Shown in pieces: positions 50,319-59,256 of a DNA stretch of 64,000 nt. The translations under genes and the position numbers were made by a program. The first letter of the stretch is position 1. Every line of letters starts with the position of its first letter. Source of the stretch: JACDBZ01 sp038233215. Its GTDB lineage: Bacteria; Chloroflexota; Limnocylindria; QHBO01. The stretch is taken from NCBI GenBank assembly GCA_038233215.1, contig JBBSML010000011.1, positions 17,917-81,916 of the forward strand. Direction: 5' to 3'. Below the pieces are notes generated by a model that was not told the DNA's origin, did no database searches, and was given only the letters and a program-made list of their open reading frames with translations.

Positions 50319-51554
50319 CTAGCGCCGTCCGCCGGCCATACGGATGGCGTCGGGCCGTCGGCGCAGGCGGAGCATGGCCCCGATACCGACCAGCGGGCCC
50401 AGCGCCAGGATGCCGAAGGCGAGCGTCCACGCCTCCCGGTCGCCCGGATCCAACACCCCGACGGCGACGATCGTGATCCCCGTCAGCAGGAAGCCGGCGG
50501 CCGTCTGGAGCGCCAACGCCGACCCGGCCGTGCCCGCCGGTGCGAGCTCGCTGACGGCAGTGGAGAACTGCGCGGAGTCGGCGACCACGGTGATGCCCCA
50601 GATGACCACTACAACGAGCACAACGGTGGTTGGTGCGCCGAATAGCAGCCCGGCAGCGATCGCGCTCGAGCCCGACAGGGCCATGGCGGCGATGGTGAGC
50701 GTTGTGCGACCGAGACGATCCGCAAGGGCGCCAGCCCCGACGCATCCGACGGCGCCCGCCGCCACGACCAGGAACGCGACGCCGCTTGCGGGTTCGGCGT
50801 CGATGCCCCCGGAGATGGCCAGGCTGGCGGCGATGAAGGCAGGCACCCAGGTCCACATGGCGTACAGCTCCCACATGTGGCCGAGGTAGCCGAGGTTGGC
50901 GAGCTGGACGCTGCGCTCACCGAGGGCAGTTCGCGCCATGCGCAGGCTCAGCCGAGCCGCCGGCGTCGACATCGGCCCTTCGCGAACGCCCCACCAGGCC
51001 AGTGGGACGGCGATGAGGCAGGGCACCGTGGCAGCGAGCACGACCACTCGCCAGTCGAGGTCGGCCACGGCCCCGCCGGCGCGGAGCAGGTGCGGCAGAG
51101 CCGAACCGAGGGTGATGGCGCCGGTGAGGACACCGACCGCCAGGCCGCGTCCGCCGCGGAACCATCCGGCGAGTACCTTCATGGCCACGGGGTAAACGGC
51201 GGCGATCCCGGCCCCGCTCAGCGCACGCAGCGGAAGCGCCGTTACGAGATCGACGGCGAGCAGCCCGAATGCGGCGTTGGCGGCGGCGGCCAACAGCGCA
51301 CCGCTGGCGATCAGCCGACGGGCCGGAATGACGTCGGCCGCTCCGCTGAAGGCGATGGCGAGTGCCCCCACCACGAACCCGAGCTGCACGGCGACCGTCA
51401 ACAGTGCCGTCTCGAACCGACTGATCTCCCATTCGGCCGCGAGGAGCGGCGCGACCGATGCGGCACTGAACCACGGCACCAGGGCAAGGAGCACCGCCGC
51501 CGCCAGGACCGCGAGCTGCTTCCACCGATCGCCGGGCTCGGCGACCGAGCTCAT
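50319..51554 (-). CDS. MFS transporter
   Basis: A 411-aa protein with about 12 hydrophobic helices. RVVVLAATVPCLIAVPLAWWGVREG and ALADRLGRTTLTIAAMALSG (the MFS A-type loop GxLaDRxGR) identify the major facilitator superfamily; the length is normal. The substrate cannot be inferred. The start overlaps the stop of the hydrolase gene upstream (51551-52381), so the two form a minus-strand operon convergent to ligA-osmC. Confidence 0.88.
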   Translation of the reverse strand: MSSVAEPGDRWKQLAVLAAAVLLALVPWFSAASVAPLLAAEWEISRFETALLTVAVQLGFVVGALAIAFSGAADVIPARRLIASGALLAAAANAAFGLLAVDLVTALPLRALSGAGIAAVYPVAMKVLAGWFRGGRGLAVGVLTGAITLGSALPHLLRAGGAVADLDWRVVVLAATVPCLIAVPLAWWGVREGPMSTPAARLSLRMARTALGERSVQLANLGYLGHMWELYAMWTWVPAFIAASLAISGGIDAEPASGVAFLVVAAGAVGCVGAGALADRLGRTTLTIAAMALSGSSAIAAGLLFGAPTTVVLVVVVIWGITVVADSAQFSTAVSELAPAGTAGSALALQTAAGFLLTGITIVAVGVLDPGDREAWTLAFGILALGPLVGIGAMLRLRRRPDAIRMAGGRR

Positions 51555-52381
51555 CGGTCACCCTCGGCCAGGAATGCCTCGACGTGCTTGTCGTAGTCGG
51601 TGAACGAGCTGCGCACGGTGTGACCGCAGCTGGGATCGGTCAGCATGCGCGAACCGGGCACACGCTCGGCCACCAACCGGGTTGAGGCGAGCGGGACGAC
51701 CTGGTCCATCTCGCCCGCCAGGACGAGCGTCGGCGCGTCGATCTCGCCGAGCCGATCGGTCACGAACGAACTCGGATCGAGCGTGGCTTTCAATTCGCCG
51801 ATGAACCGTTCCGGCGTCGCCGGTCGCGGCTGCAGACGCGCCGCAGCGCCGAACGCACCGGCCTCGGTCTCGGCGGCGGCCTTCATCTGTTGCGCCATCA
51901 TCGCGAAGAAGGTGCCCCACTCGCCGGCCTCGGCGAGCGCGATCCATCGGCCCATGCGCTCGGTCATCGGCGAATTCGGAGGCGTTCCGGAGGAAACTGC
52001 CGCCAGTACCAGGCGGTCGACGAGCTCCGGATGATCCACCGCCAACCAAAGGCTGATCCGCCCACCGCCCGACTCGGCCTCGATGGCGACAGGGCCGAGC
52101 CCAAGCGTGCGCAAGGTGCTCGCCACCCCGTCGGCAATGACCCGTGGATGCATGATCCGCTCGGCGTCGGCAGGATCGTCGGGGAGCGGACGGCCCAGGA
52201 TGGTGACCGTACGGCGCTCCCTGCGCCCCGCCCACCGCCGCGACAGCACCTGCTCGGTGCCGGCCAGCGCTCTGAATCCGGTCTCGACGCCGCCGAGCAC
52301 GACCAGCGGTACCCCGTCGCCCCCGGGCAGTGAGAACGCTTCGATCTGCCCGCCGGGGATCGGATGCGCCTTGGTGGTCAT
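51551..52381 (-). CDS. alpha/beta hydrolase
   Basis: The 276-aa protein has the nucleophile elbow AESGGGRISLWLA, followed by PELVDRLVLAAVSSG, the acid residue region APTLVLAGEMDQVVP and the catalytic His in SCGHTVRSSF. I chose the ATG at 52381; the frame extends further but overlaps gatC on the opposite strand. The gene is divergent from gatC, whose promoter lies 25 nt away. Function is unknown; substrate could be a lactone or ester. Confidence 0.8.
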   Translation of the reverse strand: MTTKAHPIPGGQIEAFSLPGGDGVPLVVLGGVETGFRALAGTEQVLSRRWAGRRERRTVTILGRPLPDDPADAERIMHPRVIADGVASTLRTLGLGPVAIEAESGGGRISLWLAVDHPELVDRLVLAAVSSGTPPNSPMTERMGRWIALAEAGEWGTFFAMMAQQMKAAAETEAGAFGAAARLQPRPATPERFIGELKATLDPSSFVTDRLGEIDAPTLVLAGEMDQVVPLASTRLVAERVPGSRMLTDPSCGHTVRSSFTDYDKHVEAFLAEGDR

Positions 52382-52405
52382 CGGCGCAATGCTGCCAGAT
52401 GGCGC

Positions 52406-52411
52406 TACCAT
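52406..52411 (+). promoter_or_regulatory. -10 element giving a leaderless gatC mRNA
   Basis: TACCAT ends 6 nt before ATG 52418. Confidence 0.5.
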
Positions 52412-52417
52412 CGGTGC

Positions 52418-52717
52418 ATGGCAACCATCAGCCGCGACGACGTCCAGCACGTCGCTCACCTTGCGCGGCTTCACCTGACCGAAGACGAGGTCGACCGCAT
52501 GCAGACCCAGCTGTCGAACATCCTCGACGCGATCGAGACGCTGCGCGACGTCGACACCTCGCACGTGGGTCCGACGGCATCGGTCATCCAACTCGAGAAC
52601 GTGATGCGTGAGGACGAAGGAGTTTCAGGACTGACGCGGGACGCCGCCCTCGCCAACGCTCCACTGCGCGACGATCCGTTCCTGCGCGTGCCCACCGTCC
52701 TGCAGGAGGGTCGGTAA
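52418..52717 (+). CDS. gatC: Asp-tRNA(Asn)/Glu-tRNA(Gln) amidotransferase subunit C
   Basis: ATG 52418 gives 99 aa with the GatC pattern: DVQHVAHLARLHLTEDEVDRMQ, LSNILDAIETLRDVDTSHV, VMREDEGVSGLTRDAALANAP. GatC stabilises GatA-GatB. The upstream frame extension has no similarity. gatA follows after 100 nt. Confidence 0.95.
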   Translation: MATISRDDVQHVAHLARLHLTEDEVDRMQTQLSNILDAIETLRDVDTSHVGPTASVIQLENVMREDEGVSGLTRDAALANAPLRDDPFLRVPTVLQEGR

Positions 52718-52817
52718 GCATGGATGGGGGCGCAGTCCTATCTCGCATCGGGTCGGATAGTCGATCTAGCTGTCGCTGCATGAGAATTGGACAGGAAAGC
52801 GGTTGGGGCAGCGGGGA

Positions 52818-54323
52818 ATGACACTCCCGATCGCCGACCGCACCCTCACCGAGCTCGGTGAGCTCCTCCGCACGCGCGAACTGAGCTCGCGAGAGCTGAC
52901 CGATGCCTGCCTGTCGCGGATCGATCGTGATGCTGGGCGTCTGAACAGCTTTCTTGCCGTCGGCGCCGAGGCAGCCCAACGGGCCGCGGACGACGCCGAC
53001 ACGGCCCTTGCCCGCGGCGGCGCCGAAGGTCGGCCGCTGCTCGGAATCCCGTATGCGCTCAAGGACATCTTCGTCACGCGCGCGCTCGACGACGCCGGGC
53101 AGGACCTGCCGGGTGGTTTGCCGACGACCGCGGGCTCCCGCATCCTCGAGGGCTATCGGTCGCCGTATCCCTCATCGGCCCAGGAGCGCCTCGAAGTGGC
53201 GGGCGCGATTCTGCTCGGCAAGACGAACTGTGACGAGTTCGCGATGGGCTCCAGCAACGAGAACAGCGCGTACGGCCCGGTGCGCAACCCGTGGGACGAG
53301 ACGACCGTCCCCGGTGGTTCGTCGGGCGGCTCGTCCACGGCCGTGGCAGGTGGCCAGGCTGTCTTCGCGCTCGGGACCGATACCGGCGGCTCCATCCGCC
53401 AGCCGGCATCGCTGACCGGCACCGTCGGGCTCAAGCCAACGTACGGGAGGGTGAGCCGATGGGGGATGATCGCCTTCGCATCCAGCCTGGACCAGTGCGG
53501 ACCGTTCGGACGTTCGGTGCGCGACGTGGCGCTCGTGCTCGGTGCGCTGGCCGGCCACGATCCGCGAGATTCCACCTGCGTCGACACCCCGGTCCCGGAC
53601 TACGCCACCGCGCTGACCGGCGACGTGAAGGGCCTGCGCCTCGGCGTCCCGCGAGAGTACTTCGTGGCCGGGATGGAGCCCGGCGTCGAGGACGCAGTGC
53701 GCGCGGGGATCGAGACCCTGCGTGGCCTCGGCGCCGAGATCGTCGAGGTCAGCCTACCGTCCACCGATCGCGGATTGGCGACGTACTACATCATCGCGCC
53801 CGCGGAAGCGAGCGCCAACCTGGCGCGCTTCGATGGCGTGCGCTACGGACGTTCTGCGGATATCGAGGAGCTGTGGGAGAACTACTCCCACACTCGCGGG
53901 TCAGGATTGGGGCCAGAGGTGAAGCGGCGGATCATGCTGGGCACGTACGCGCTGTCGGCCGGCTATTACGACGCCTACTACGTCAAGGCTCAGCAGGTGC
54001 GAACCCTGATCAAGGACGAGTTTGATGCCGTGCTGGACACGGTTGATGCCATCCTCGCGCCGACATCGCCGAATGTCGCCTTCAAGATCGGCGCAAAGGT
54101 GGACGACCCGCTGGCGATGTACCTCAACGACGCCTGCACCCTGCCGGTCAATATCGCCGGGCTTCCGGGCATCAGCGTTCCCTGCGGCTTGTCAGGTGGC
54201 CTTCCGGTTGGGCTCCAGGTCATCGGCCGAGCGTTCGATGAGGCCACGGTCCTGCGCGTCGCCGATGCGTTTGAGCGTGCGGCCGGGTTCGCCGACCTGC
54301 GTCCCCCGACGGCCCACGCGTGA
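52818..54323 (+). CDS. gatA: Asp-tRNA(Asn)/Glu-tRNA(Gln) amidotransferase subunit A
   Basis: GatA releases ammonia from glutamine for tRNA amidation. The catalytic Ser-cisSer-Lys set is visible: GIPYALKDIFVT (Lys), GGSSGGSSTAVAGG (cis-Ser) and DTGGSIRQPASLTG (nucleophile Ser). GTVGLKPTYGRVSRWGMIAFASSLDQ and the C-terminal NIAGLPGISVPCG support the call. ATG 52818 gives 501 aa; TTG 52803 is an alternative. gatB lies about 8 kb downstream, not next to it. Confidence 0.96.
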   Translation: MTLPIADRTLTELGELLRTRELSSRELTDACLSRIDRDAGRLNSFLAVGAEAAQRAADDADTALARGGAEGRPLLGIPYALKDIFVTRALDDAGQDLPGGLPTTAGSRILEGYRSPYPSSAQERLEVAGAILLGKTNCDEFAMGSSNENSAYGPVRNPWDETTVPGGSSGGSSTAVAGGQAVFALGTDTGGSIRQPASLTGTVGLKPTYGRVSRWGMIAFASSLDQCGPFGRSVRDVALVLGALAGHDPRDSTCVDTPVPDYATALTGDVKGLRLGVPREYFVAGMEPGVEDAVRAGIETLRGLGAEIVEVSLPSTDRGLATYYIIAPAEASANLARFDGVRYGRSADIEELWENYSHTRGSGLGPEVKRRIMLGTYALSAGYYDAYYVKAQQVRTLIKDEFDAVLDTVDAILAPTSPNVAFKIGAKVDDPLAMYLNDACTLPVNIAGLPGISVPCGLSGGLPVGLQVIGRAFDEATVLRVADAFERAAGFADLRPPTAHA

Positions 54324-54345
54324 CGAAACGCACAAGGTCTGTCAG

Positions 54346-54555
54346 ATGACTCGTCGAGCGCTCGATCCGGATGGGCTGAACCCGTTCGTCGCCAATGGTG
54401 AGGTCGGCGGCCAGACCGTCATCCACGTCCATGTGCACTCGATTCCGCGATGGGCGGACGACGCGTGGATCGACCCGTGGTCGCCTGCACCCGGTGATCC
54501 CGATGCGATCGCCGCGGTGGCGGCTCGGCTTCGGGAAGGGGCGTTCGATGCCTGA
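54346..54555 (+). pseudogene. N-terminally truncated HIT-domain protein
   Basis: The 69-aa frame has PFVANGEVGGQTVIHVHVHSIPRW, the end of a HIT nucleotide hydrolase with the HxHxH active-site motif, but the first 50 or so residues (zinc CxxC and the first strand) are missing and the upstream sequence is gatA. It could still be translated from ATG 54346, or the 5' part was lost. Full HIT proteins are 110-140 aa. Its stop overlaps the following gene. Confidence 0.7.
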
Positions 54556-55132
54556 GATCAGTCACGTTCGAATTGCCGTTCCGGACCAGGGAAACCTGAA
54601 CCGAATCCTGCGCGAGGGTGGCACGACGATGTTTCCTCAGTGGCTGTACGCCGAGCCGGCAGACGAGGCACGCGTCCTGTGGTGGGGCGTGCGCTCCGCT
54701 CCGACGCAGCTGCTCAATGTTCCGGCCGCCGACGATGCGCGCTACGGCCTCTTTCCGCGACCAATCGATGATTGGACCGAGGCGCCGCGTGGCCTCGTGG
54801 TGGCGACCGTCGACGCTGAACGCGCGCAGGCGGATCTCGCGCCCGCGCTGCCCGGCGTGTGGCATGACGTCGGCACAGACGAGATCCTGGGCGCACGCTG
54901 CTCCCGTATGACGCTGGGTCGCAGCGAGCTGATCCTGGCCGAGCCGACCACCGAGGGTCATGCGGCCGCCTGCCTCGCCCGCTTCGGTGAGGGACCGATC
55001 GCGGTGGCGCTCGATGGCACCGGCGCCGCAGGACGGCTGGTCCAGGTGAATCCCGTCACCGGCGGGCCGGCGACGTACGTGCGGATTGGTCCCGGCGCAA
55101 GTCCCACGCTGATCTTCCTGCCCGCGCGTTGA
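54548..55132 (+). CDS. VOC (glyoxalase-like) superfamily protein, tentative
   Basis: The 194-aa protein starts at ATG 54548, overlapping the HIT frame. ISHVRIAVPD at the N-terminus and a second half with RSELILAEPTTEGHAAACLARFGEGPIAVAL resemble two VOC-type beta-alpha-beta repeats. I cannot identify metal ligands with certainty or a substrate. It is probably co-transcribed with the following DUF1684 gene. Confidence 0.5.
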   Translation: MPEISHVRIAVPDQGNLNRILREGGTTMFPQWLYAEPADEARVLWWGVRSAPTQLLNVPAADDARYGLFPRPIDDWTEAPRGLVVATVDAERAQADLAPALPGVWHDVGTDEILGARCSRMTLGRSELILAEPTTEGHAAACLARFGEGPIAVALDGTGAAGRLVQVNPVTGGPATYVRIGPGASPTLIFLPAR

Positions 55133-55947
55133 CCGGCACGGATGCCCATCGCCATGCGGTGGAAGCCTGGCGGTCGGGGCGCTACGCGGCCCTGCGGCGC
55201 GACATCGGCTGGCTCACGCTTTCGGGGCTGGGCTGGCTGAAACCAGGCGCGAACGTGCTCGGCACTGACCCGGGAGCGGACGTTGTCCTGCCGAAGGGGC
55301 CGGCCATCGCCGGGACGATCACCGTCATCCACGCAGAGGCACGTGCCGGCGGCGAATTTACGCATGATGGCCAACGCGTGGAGGACCTTCGCCTCGTCAA
55401 CGACCATCAGGGCGATGCGACCATGCTGGACCTGGATCCACTCCGGCTGTGCGTCATCGAGCGCGGCGGACGCCTGGCGGTTCGCACCTGGGACCTTGAA
55501 TCGTCCGCTCGGCGCGAGTTCAGCGGGATCGACCACTGGCCGGTTGATCCGAGATGGCGGGTCAGGGCTCGCTTCGAGCCGACCCCCGGACGGACCCTGT
55601 CGGTGCCGGACGTGCTCGGGACCGATGACGCTCAATCCTCACCAGGCGACGTGGCGTTCGAGATCCAGGGGGTCACGCATCGGCTCCAGGCACTCGATGG
55701 CGGAGATTCGGGAGCGCTCTGGCTCGTGTTCGCCGATGCCACCAATCGTGCCGAGACCTACGGCGGCGGCCGGTTCGTCTACACGAGCGTTCCCGACAGG
55801 GACGGGAGGGTCATCGTCGACTTCAATCGTGCCTACAACCCGCCCTGCGTCTTCAGCCCGTATGCGACCTGCCCACTTCCGTGGCCCGCGAACCGGTTGG
55901 CCTTCCGAGTCGAGGCCGGGGAGCAACGCTTTCACCCCGGGCGTTGA
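55129..55947 (+). CDS. DUF1684 protein
   Basis: The 272-aa protein matches the DUF1684 pattern: RDIGWLTLSGLGWLKPGANVLG near the N-terminus, TYGGGRFVYT, VIVDFNRAYNPPCVFSPYATCPLPWPANRL at the C-terminus. The function is unknown. The TTG start overlaps the stop of the preceding gene (TTGA). The gene is convergent with a truncated antiporter. Confidence 0.8.
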   Translation: MTGTDAHRHAVEAWRSGRYAALRRDIGWLTLSGLGWLKPGANVLGTDPGADVVLPKGPAIAGTITVIHAEARAGGEFTHDGQRVEDLRLVNDHQGDATMLDLDPLRLCVIERGGRLAVRTWDLESSARREFSGIDHWPVDPRWRVRARFEPTPGRTLSVPDVLGTDDAQSSPGDVAFEIQGVTHRLQALDGGDSGALWLVFADATNRAETYGGGRFVYTSVPDRDGRVIVDFNRAYNPPCVFSPYATCPLPWPANRLAFRVEAGEQRFHPGR

Positions 55948-55957
55948 TCGGGGCCGC

Positions 55958-56760
55958 TCATGCTTCGCGCCGCAGCTCGTCGAGATCCAGGTCGCGCTCG
56001 ACCGTGCGCAGCGCGTCATCGCTGATCTCGCCTCGGTCGCGCAGCGCGATCACGGCGATCCGCTCGGCCGAGATCACCGCGCGCCGGATCTGGTCATGCT
56101 CCATCTCCTCCATTGCTTCGGGGCTCGGGTCATCCGAGCTCATCAACCGCTCATCGGCGTGATCATGGACGAGATGCTCGGTGCGATGCGTGTACCGCTC
56201 CCGGAGCTGATCGATCAACGGGGCGTGGCTCGGCACTTCACCGCGTAGCTCCTCGAGCCGGACGAGCGCCGCCTCGGTGGCGACCGTCCGAGCATGGTTC
56301 TCCTCGTGCTCGGTCGCGCCATCATCGACCACGCCCAACGCGCGGATGAGCGCAGGTAACGTGAGGCCCTGGCCGATGAGCGTGACGAGGATGACGCTGA
56401 ACGCGAGGTAGATGACGAGGCCACGGCCCGGTAGCGGGTCGCCGGCATCTGTCTGTAACGGCAGCGCCAGGGCCGCGGCCAGGGATACCGCACCGCGCAT
56501 GCCGCCCCACCCGAGGATCAGCGGGACTCCGATTGGTGGAGCGGGGTCGCGTCGAGCCAACGATGGGAAGAGCCAACGCGGGACGTACGTGGCCGGGTAG
56601 ACCCACGCAAGCCTGACCAGAACCACGGTCAGCGATACCGCAGCCGCCATGCCGATGAGCTCGCCGAGCTGATAGCCGTCGATGTCCGAGGTCACTGTCG
56701 GCAGCTGGAGGCCGATGAGCAAGAAAAGGACGCCGAAGCATCGGTGAACGCCGGCAACGA
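55958..56760 (-). pseudogene. 5'-truncated CPA1-type Na+/H+ antiporter
   Basis: The frame encodes the C-terminal half of a CPA1 (NhaP-like) antiporter: VLFLLIGLQLP, LGWGGMRGAVSLAAALALPL, IYLAFSVILVTLIGQGLTLPALIRALG, then a soluble tail with acidic and His-rich segments. A complete protein would be about 530 aa; the membrane core that includes the ion-binding aspartates is absent. The upstream boundary runs into the aminotransferase start. It looks like a remnant rather than a functional transporter. Confidence 0.75.
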
Positions 56761-56806
56761 GAGACGACGAGCCGCCCGGGCCAAGGCCTCGCCGGACGTT
56801 GCCCGC

Positions 56807-56812
56807 TAGACT
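56807..56812 (+). promoter_or_regulatory. -10 element giving a leaderless aminotransferase mRNA
   Basis: TAGACT ends 8 nt before ATG 56821. Confidence 0.5.
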
Positions 56813-56820
56813 GAGCCGCG

Positions 56821-58038
56821 ATGAGCACGCCACCTCCCTCCGCGACTCGCCGTCCAACCGCCGACTTCCTGAATGATCGCGTGCGCGCCATGCCGCCGTC
56901 GGGCATCCGCCGCTTCTTCGACATGCTCGCCGAGATGAAGGACGTCATCAGCCTGACCATCGGCGAGCCGGATTTCACCACCCCCGAGCCGATCACCCGG
57001 GCCGCCATTGCGAGCCTGGAGGCGGGGGAGACGCACTACACCGCCAACGGCGGCATGCTGGAGCTGCGCGAGCTCATCGCAGGCAGTCTCAGCGACCGAT
57101 ACGGGGTCACGTACGACCCGCGCACGGAGCTCATCATCACCGTCGGTGCCTCAGAAGGCGTCGACGCCAGCCTGCGCGCCACCATCAATCCCGGCGACGA
57201 GGTGATCTATCACGAGCCGTGCTTCGTGGCCTATGCCCCGTGCATCGAGCTCGCCGGCGGCGTCGCCGTCCCGGTCAGCACCACGGCAGCCACGGACTTC
57301 CGCGTCACCGCGCAGATGATCGAAGCTGCCATCACGCCCAAGACCAAGGCGATCTTCCTCGGGTATCCGAACAATCCGACCGGTGCCGTGCTCGACCGTC
57401 CCGAGCTGGAGGCGATCGCCGCGGTCGCCGATCACCACGACCTGCTCGTCTACACCGATGAGATCTACGACCGGCTCGTCTATGGCGACCACGAGCACAC
57501 GGCCTTCAGCTCCCTGCCCGATATGCGGGAGCGGACCGTCCTGCTCAGTGGGTTCAGCAAGAGCTATGCGATGACAGGGTGGCGGATCGGCTACGTTGCG
57601 GCCCCAGCCGAGCTGATGACGGGGATCGCCAAGGTCCACCAGTACGGGATCATGTGCGCGCCGACGGCTGCGCAGTTCGCGGCCATCGAGGCACTGCGCA
57701 GCGGCGAGACGCATGTCCAGGCGATGCGCGCCGAATACGACCGCCGCCGGCGCTACATGACCGATCGGTTCAACCAGATCGGCCTCCCCTGTTTCGAGCC
57801 GATGGGCGCCTTCTACTGCTTCCCTCGCGTGGCCGAGGCGACCGGCCTGGACGAGGGCGCCTTCGCGGAACGGCTCCTGGAAGAGGAGCGTCTTGGGGTC
57901 GTGCCCGGCACGGCCTTCGGCCCGAGCGGCGCCGGCCACGTTCGCGTCTGCTACGCGGCCGCCTACGAGCAGATCGTCGAGGCCATGGACCGTATCGAGC
58001 GCTTCGTTCAACGCCATCGGTCCACCGCGATCGAGTGA
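56821..58038 (+). CDS. class I/II pyridoxal-phosphate aminotransferase
   Basis: A 405-aa fold type I aminotransferase. SLTIGEPDFTTPEPI, ETHYTANGGMLELRELIA, GYPNNPTGAVLD, YTDEIYDRLVYGD and the PLP lysine in SGFSKSYAMTGWRIGY (K247) are diagnostic. AspC/AatA and PatA-type aromatic/branched-chain enzymes share this pattern; the exact substrate is open. It starts 9 nt downstream of a -10 box. Confidence 0.93.
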   Translation: MSTPPPSATRRPTADFLNDRVRAMPPSGIRRFFDMLAEMKDVISLTIGEPDFTTPEPITRAAIASLEAGETHYTANGGMLELRELIAGSLSDRYGVTYDPRTELIITVGASEGVDASLRATINPGDEVIYHEPCFVAYAPCIELAGGVAVPVSTTAATDFRVTAQMIEAAITPKTKAIFLGYPNNPTGAVLDRPELEAIAAVADHHDLLVYTDEIYDRLVYGDHEHTAFSSLPDMRERTVLLSGFSKSYAMTGWRIGYVAAPAELMTGIAKVHQYGIMCAPTAAQFAAIEALRSGETHVQAMRAEYDRRRRYMTDRFNQIGLPCFEPMGAFYCFPRVAEATGLDEGAFAERLLEEERLGVVPGTAFGPSGAGHVRVCYAAAYEQIVEAMDRIERFVQRHRSTAIE

Positions 58039-58802
58039 AGCAGACCCCCGCTCAGCGGTTCAGTGTGACGGCTGTCGGCTACGCCGCGACCATGGTTCCC
58101 TCGCTGCGCCCAATCGCCGCCGAGGTGGTGCAGCGTGCTGCGCTGCGACCGAACGAGAGCGTCCTCGACCTTGGCACCGGTACCGGGATCGCGGCCGCTG
58201 CAGCGCGCGGCGAAGGCCGCTCTATCACCGCCATAGATGCGGCGCCGGGGATGCTCGAAATTGCCCGGGCGGAGGTGGGTGGCGTAGAGTTCGTCGAGAT
58301 GGACTTCGGCGCGCTCGCCTTCGACGATGAGCGATTTGACGTGCTGGTCGCGGCTCACTCGTTGCTCTTTGCAGCCGATCAGCCTGCCGTGCTGTCCGAA
58401 TGGCTCCGCGTCACGCGTCCCGGTGGTCGCCTGAGCCTGTCGGTCCCGGGACCGGTCGAGGTCACCCCGACATCAATCTATGGGGAGATCTACGAGCGGT
58501 ACGGCATCGACACCGCAGGCCGTTACCCGACCGCCAGCTCGCTCGCCAGCATGGTCACGGCTTCGGGCTGGACGGATGCGAGCGTCGATGTGGACCCGAC
58601 CGCGGCAATCGTCCTGCAGGATGAGGCGGCATTCGAGACCTGGCGGCAGATTGGTTCACGTGGGACGGCCACCGCAGACCTCACTCCCGACCAGCACCGC
58701 GCGTTGACCGCTGAGATGCTGGCCGTCACGCCTCGAGATCAGCATGGCGTCCTTCGCATTCCGTTCGGCGCGCTGTTCCTCAGTGCACGACGGGCGGACT
58801 AG
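58035..58802 (+). CDS. SAM-dependent methyltransferase (class I)
   Basis: GTG 58035 overlaps the stop of the aminotransferase. The 255-aa product has motif I VLDLGTGTGIAAAAA, motif II ITAIDAAPGMLEIA, motif III VEMDFGALAFDDERFDVLVAAHS and the GGRLSLSVPGP strand. The family methylates small molecules, quinones or tRNA; the acceptor is not clear. UbiE-like. Confidence 0.85.
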   Translation: MKQTPAQRFSVTAVGYAATMVPSLRPIAAEVVQRAALRPNESVLDLGTGTGIAAAAARGEGRSITAIDAAPGMLEIARAEVGGVEFVEMDFGALAFDDERFDVLVAAHSLLFAADQPAVLSEWLRVTRPGGRLSLSVPGPVEVTPTSIYGEIYERYGIDTAGRYPTASSLASMVTASGWTDASVDVDPTAAIVLQDEAAFETWRQIGSRGTATADLTPDQHRALTAEMLAVTPRDQHGVLRIPFGALFLSARRAD

Positions 58803-58808
58803 CTGCTC

Positions 58809-59222
58809 TCAGCGTGCAAGCGTCAGGCAGGCCCGAGCGAAGGACAGCAATCCTTCGATGGCACCGGGAACATCGGTCGTTGCGGCGAGCTCGATCTTCG
58901 GATCTTCAGCGACGAGGCGCCAGACGGCCTGGTCACGGTCCGACGCTTCGTCGAGCTGCGCGTCCGCCTGGAGGCGAAGACCTCGAATGGCGGTCCAGCG
59001 GTGAACCTGTCCGCGCAGGATCCATGCACCGTTCGGATCGGCTCCCACGGGGGCGTAGCTGTAGTCGAGCAGCCCGACGTCGGTTGCCACGAACACGCGC
59101 ATCCGTCCGTTATCCGGGTTGACACCGACATGGGCTGCGCTCTCGTCGGCCCGCAGCTCGCCGAGCTGCCGCTGGATGAGTCCACGAGCCTTTCCGAGGT
59201 TGTCCCACTCACCGATCTTCAT
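58809..59222 (-). CDS. hypothetical protein
   Basis: A 137-aa frame starting 8 nt downstream of a TAGGCT box on the minus strand (59231-59236), a leaderless arrangement. The sequence (KIGEWDNLGKARGLIQRQLG, VFVATDVGLLDYSYAP) is not known to me; it looks like a compact cytosolic alpha/beta domain with no transmembrane segment. It is convergent with the methyltransferase. Confidence 0.65.
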   Translation of the reverse strand: MKIGEWDNLGKARGLIQRQLGELRADESAAHVGVNPDNGRMRVFVATDVGLLDYSYAPVGADPNGAWILRGQVHRWTAIRGLRLQADAQLDEASDRDQAVWRLVAEDPKIELAATTDVPGAIEGLLSFARACLTLAR

Positions 59223-59230
59223 CGCGGCGC

Positions 59231-59236
59231 AGCCTA
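59231..59236 (-). promoter_or_regulatory. -10 element of the hypothetical gene (minus strand)
   Basis: On the minus strand the hexamer reads TAGGCT and ends 8 nt before the ATG at 59222. Confidence 0.5.
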
Positions 59237-59256
59237 GCAGGCGGGGCGCATGACGG

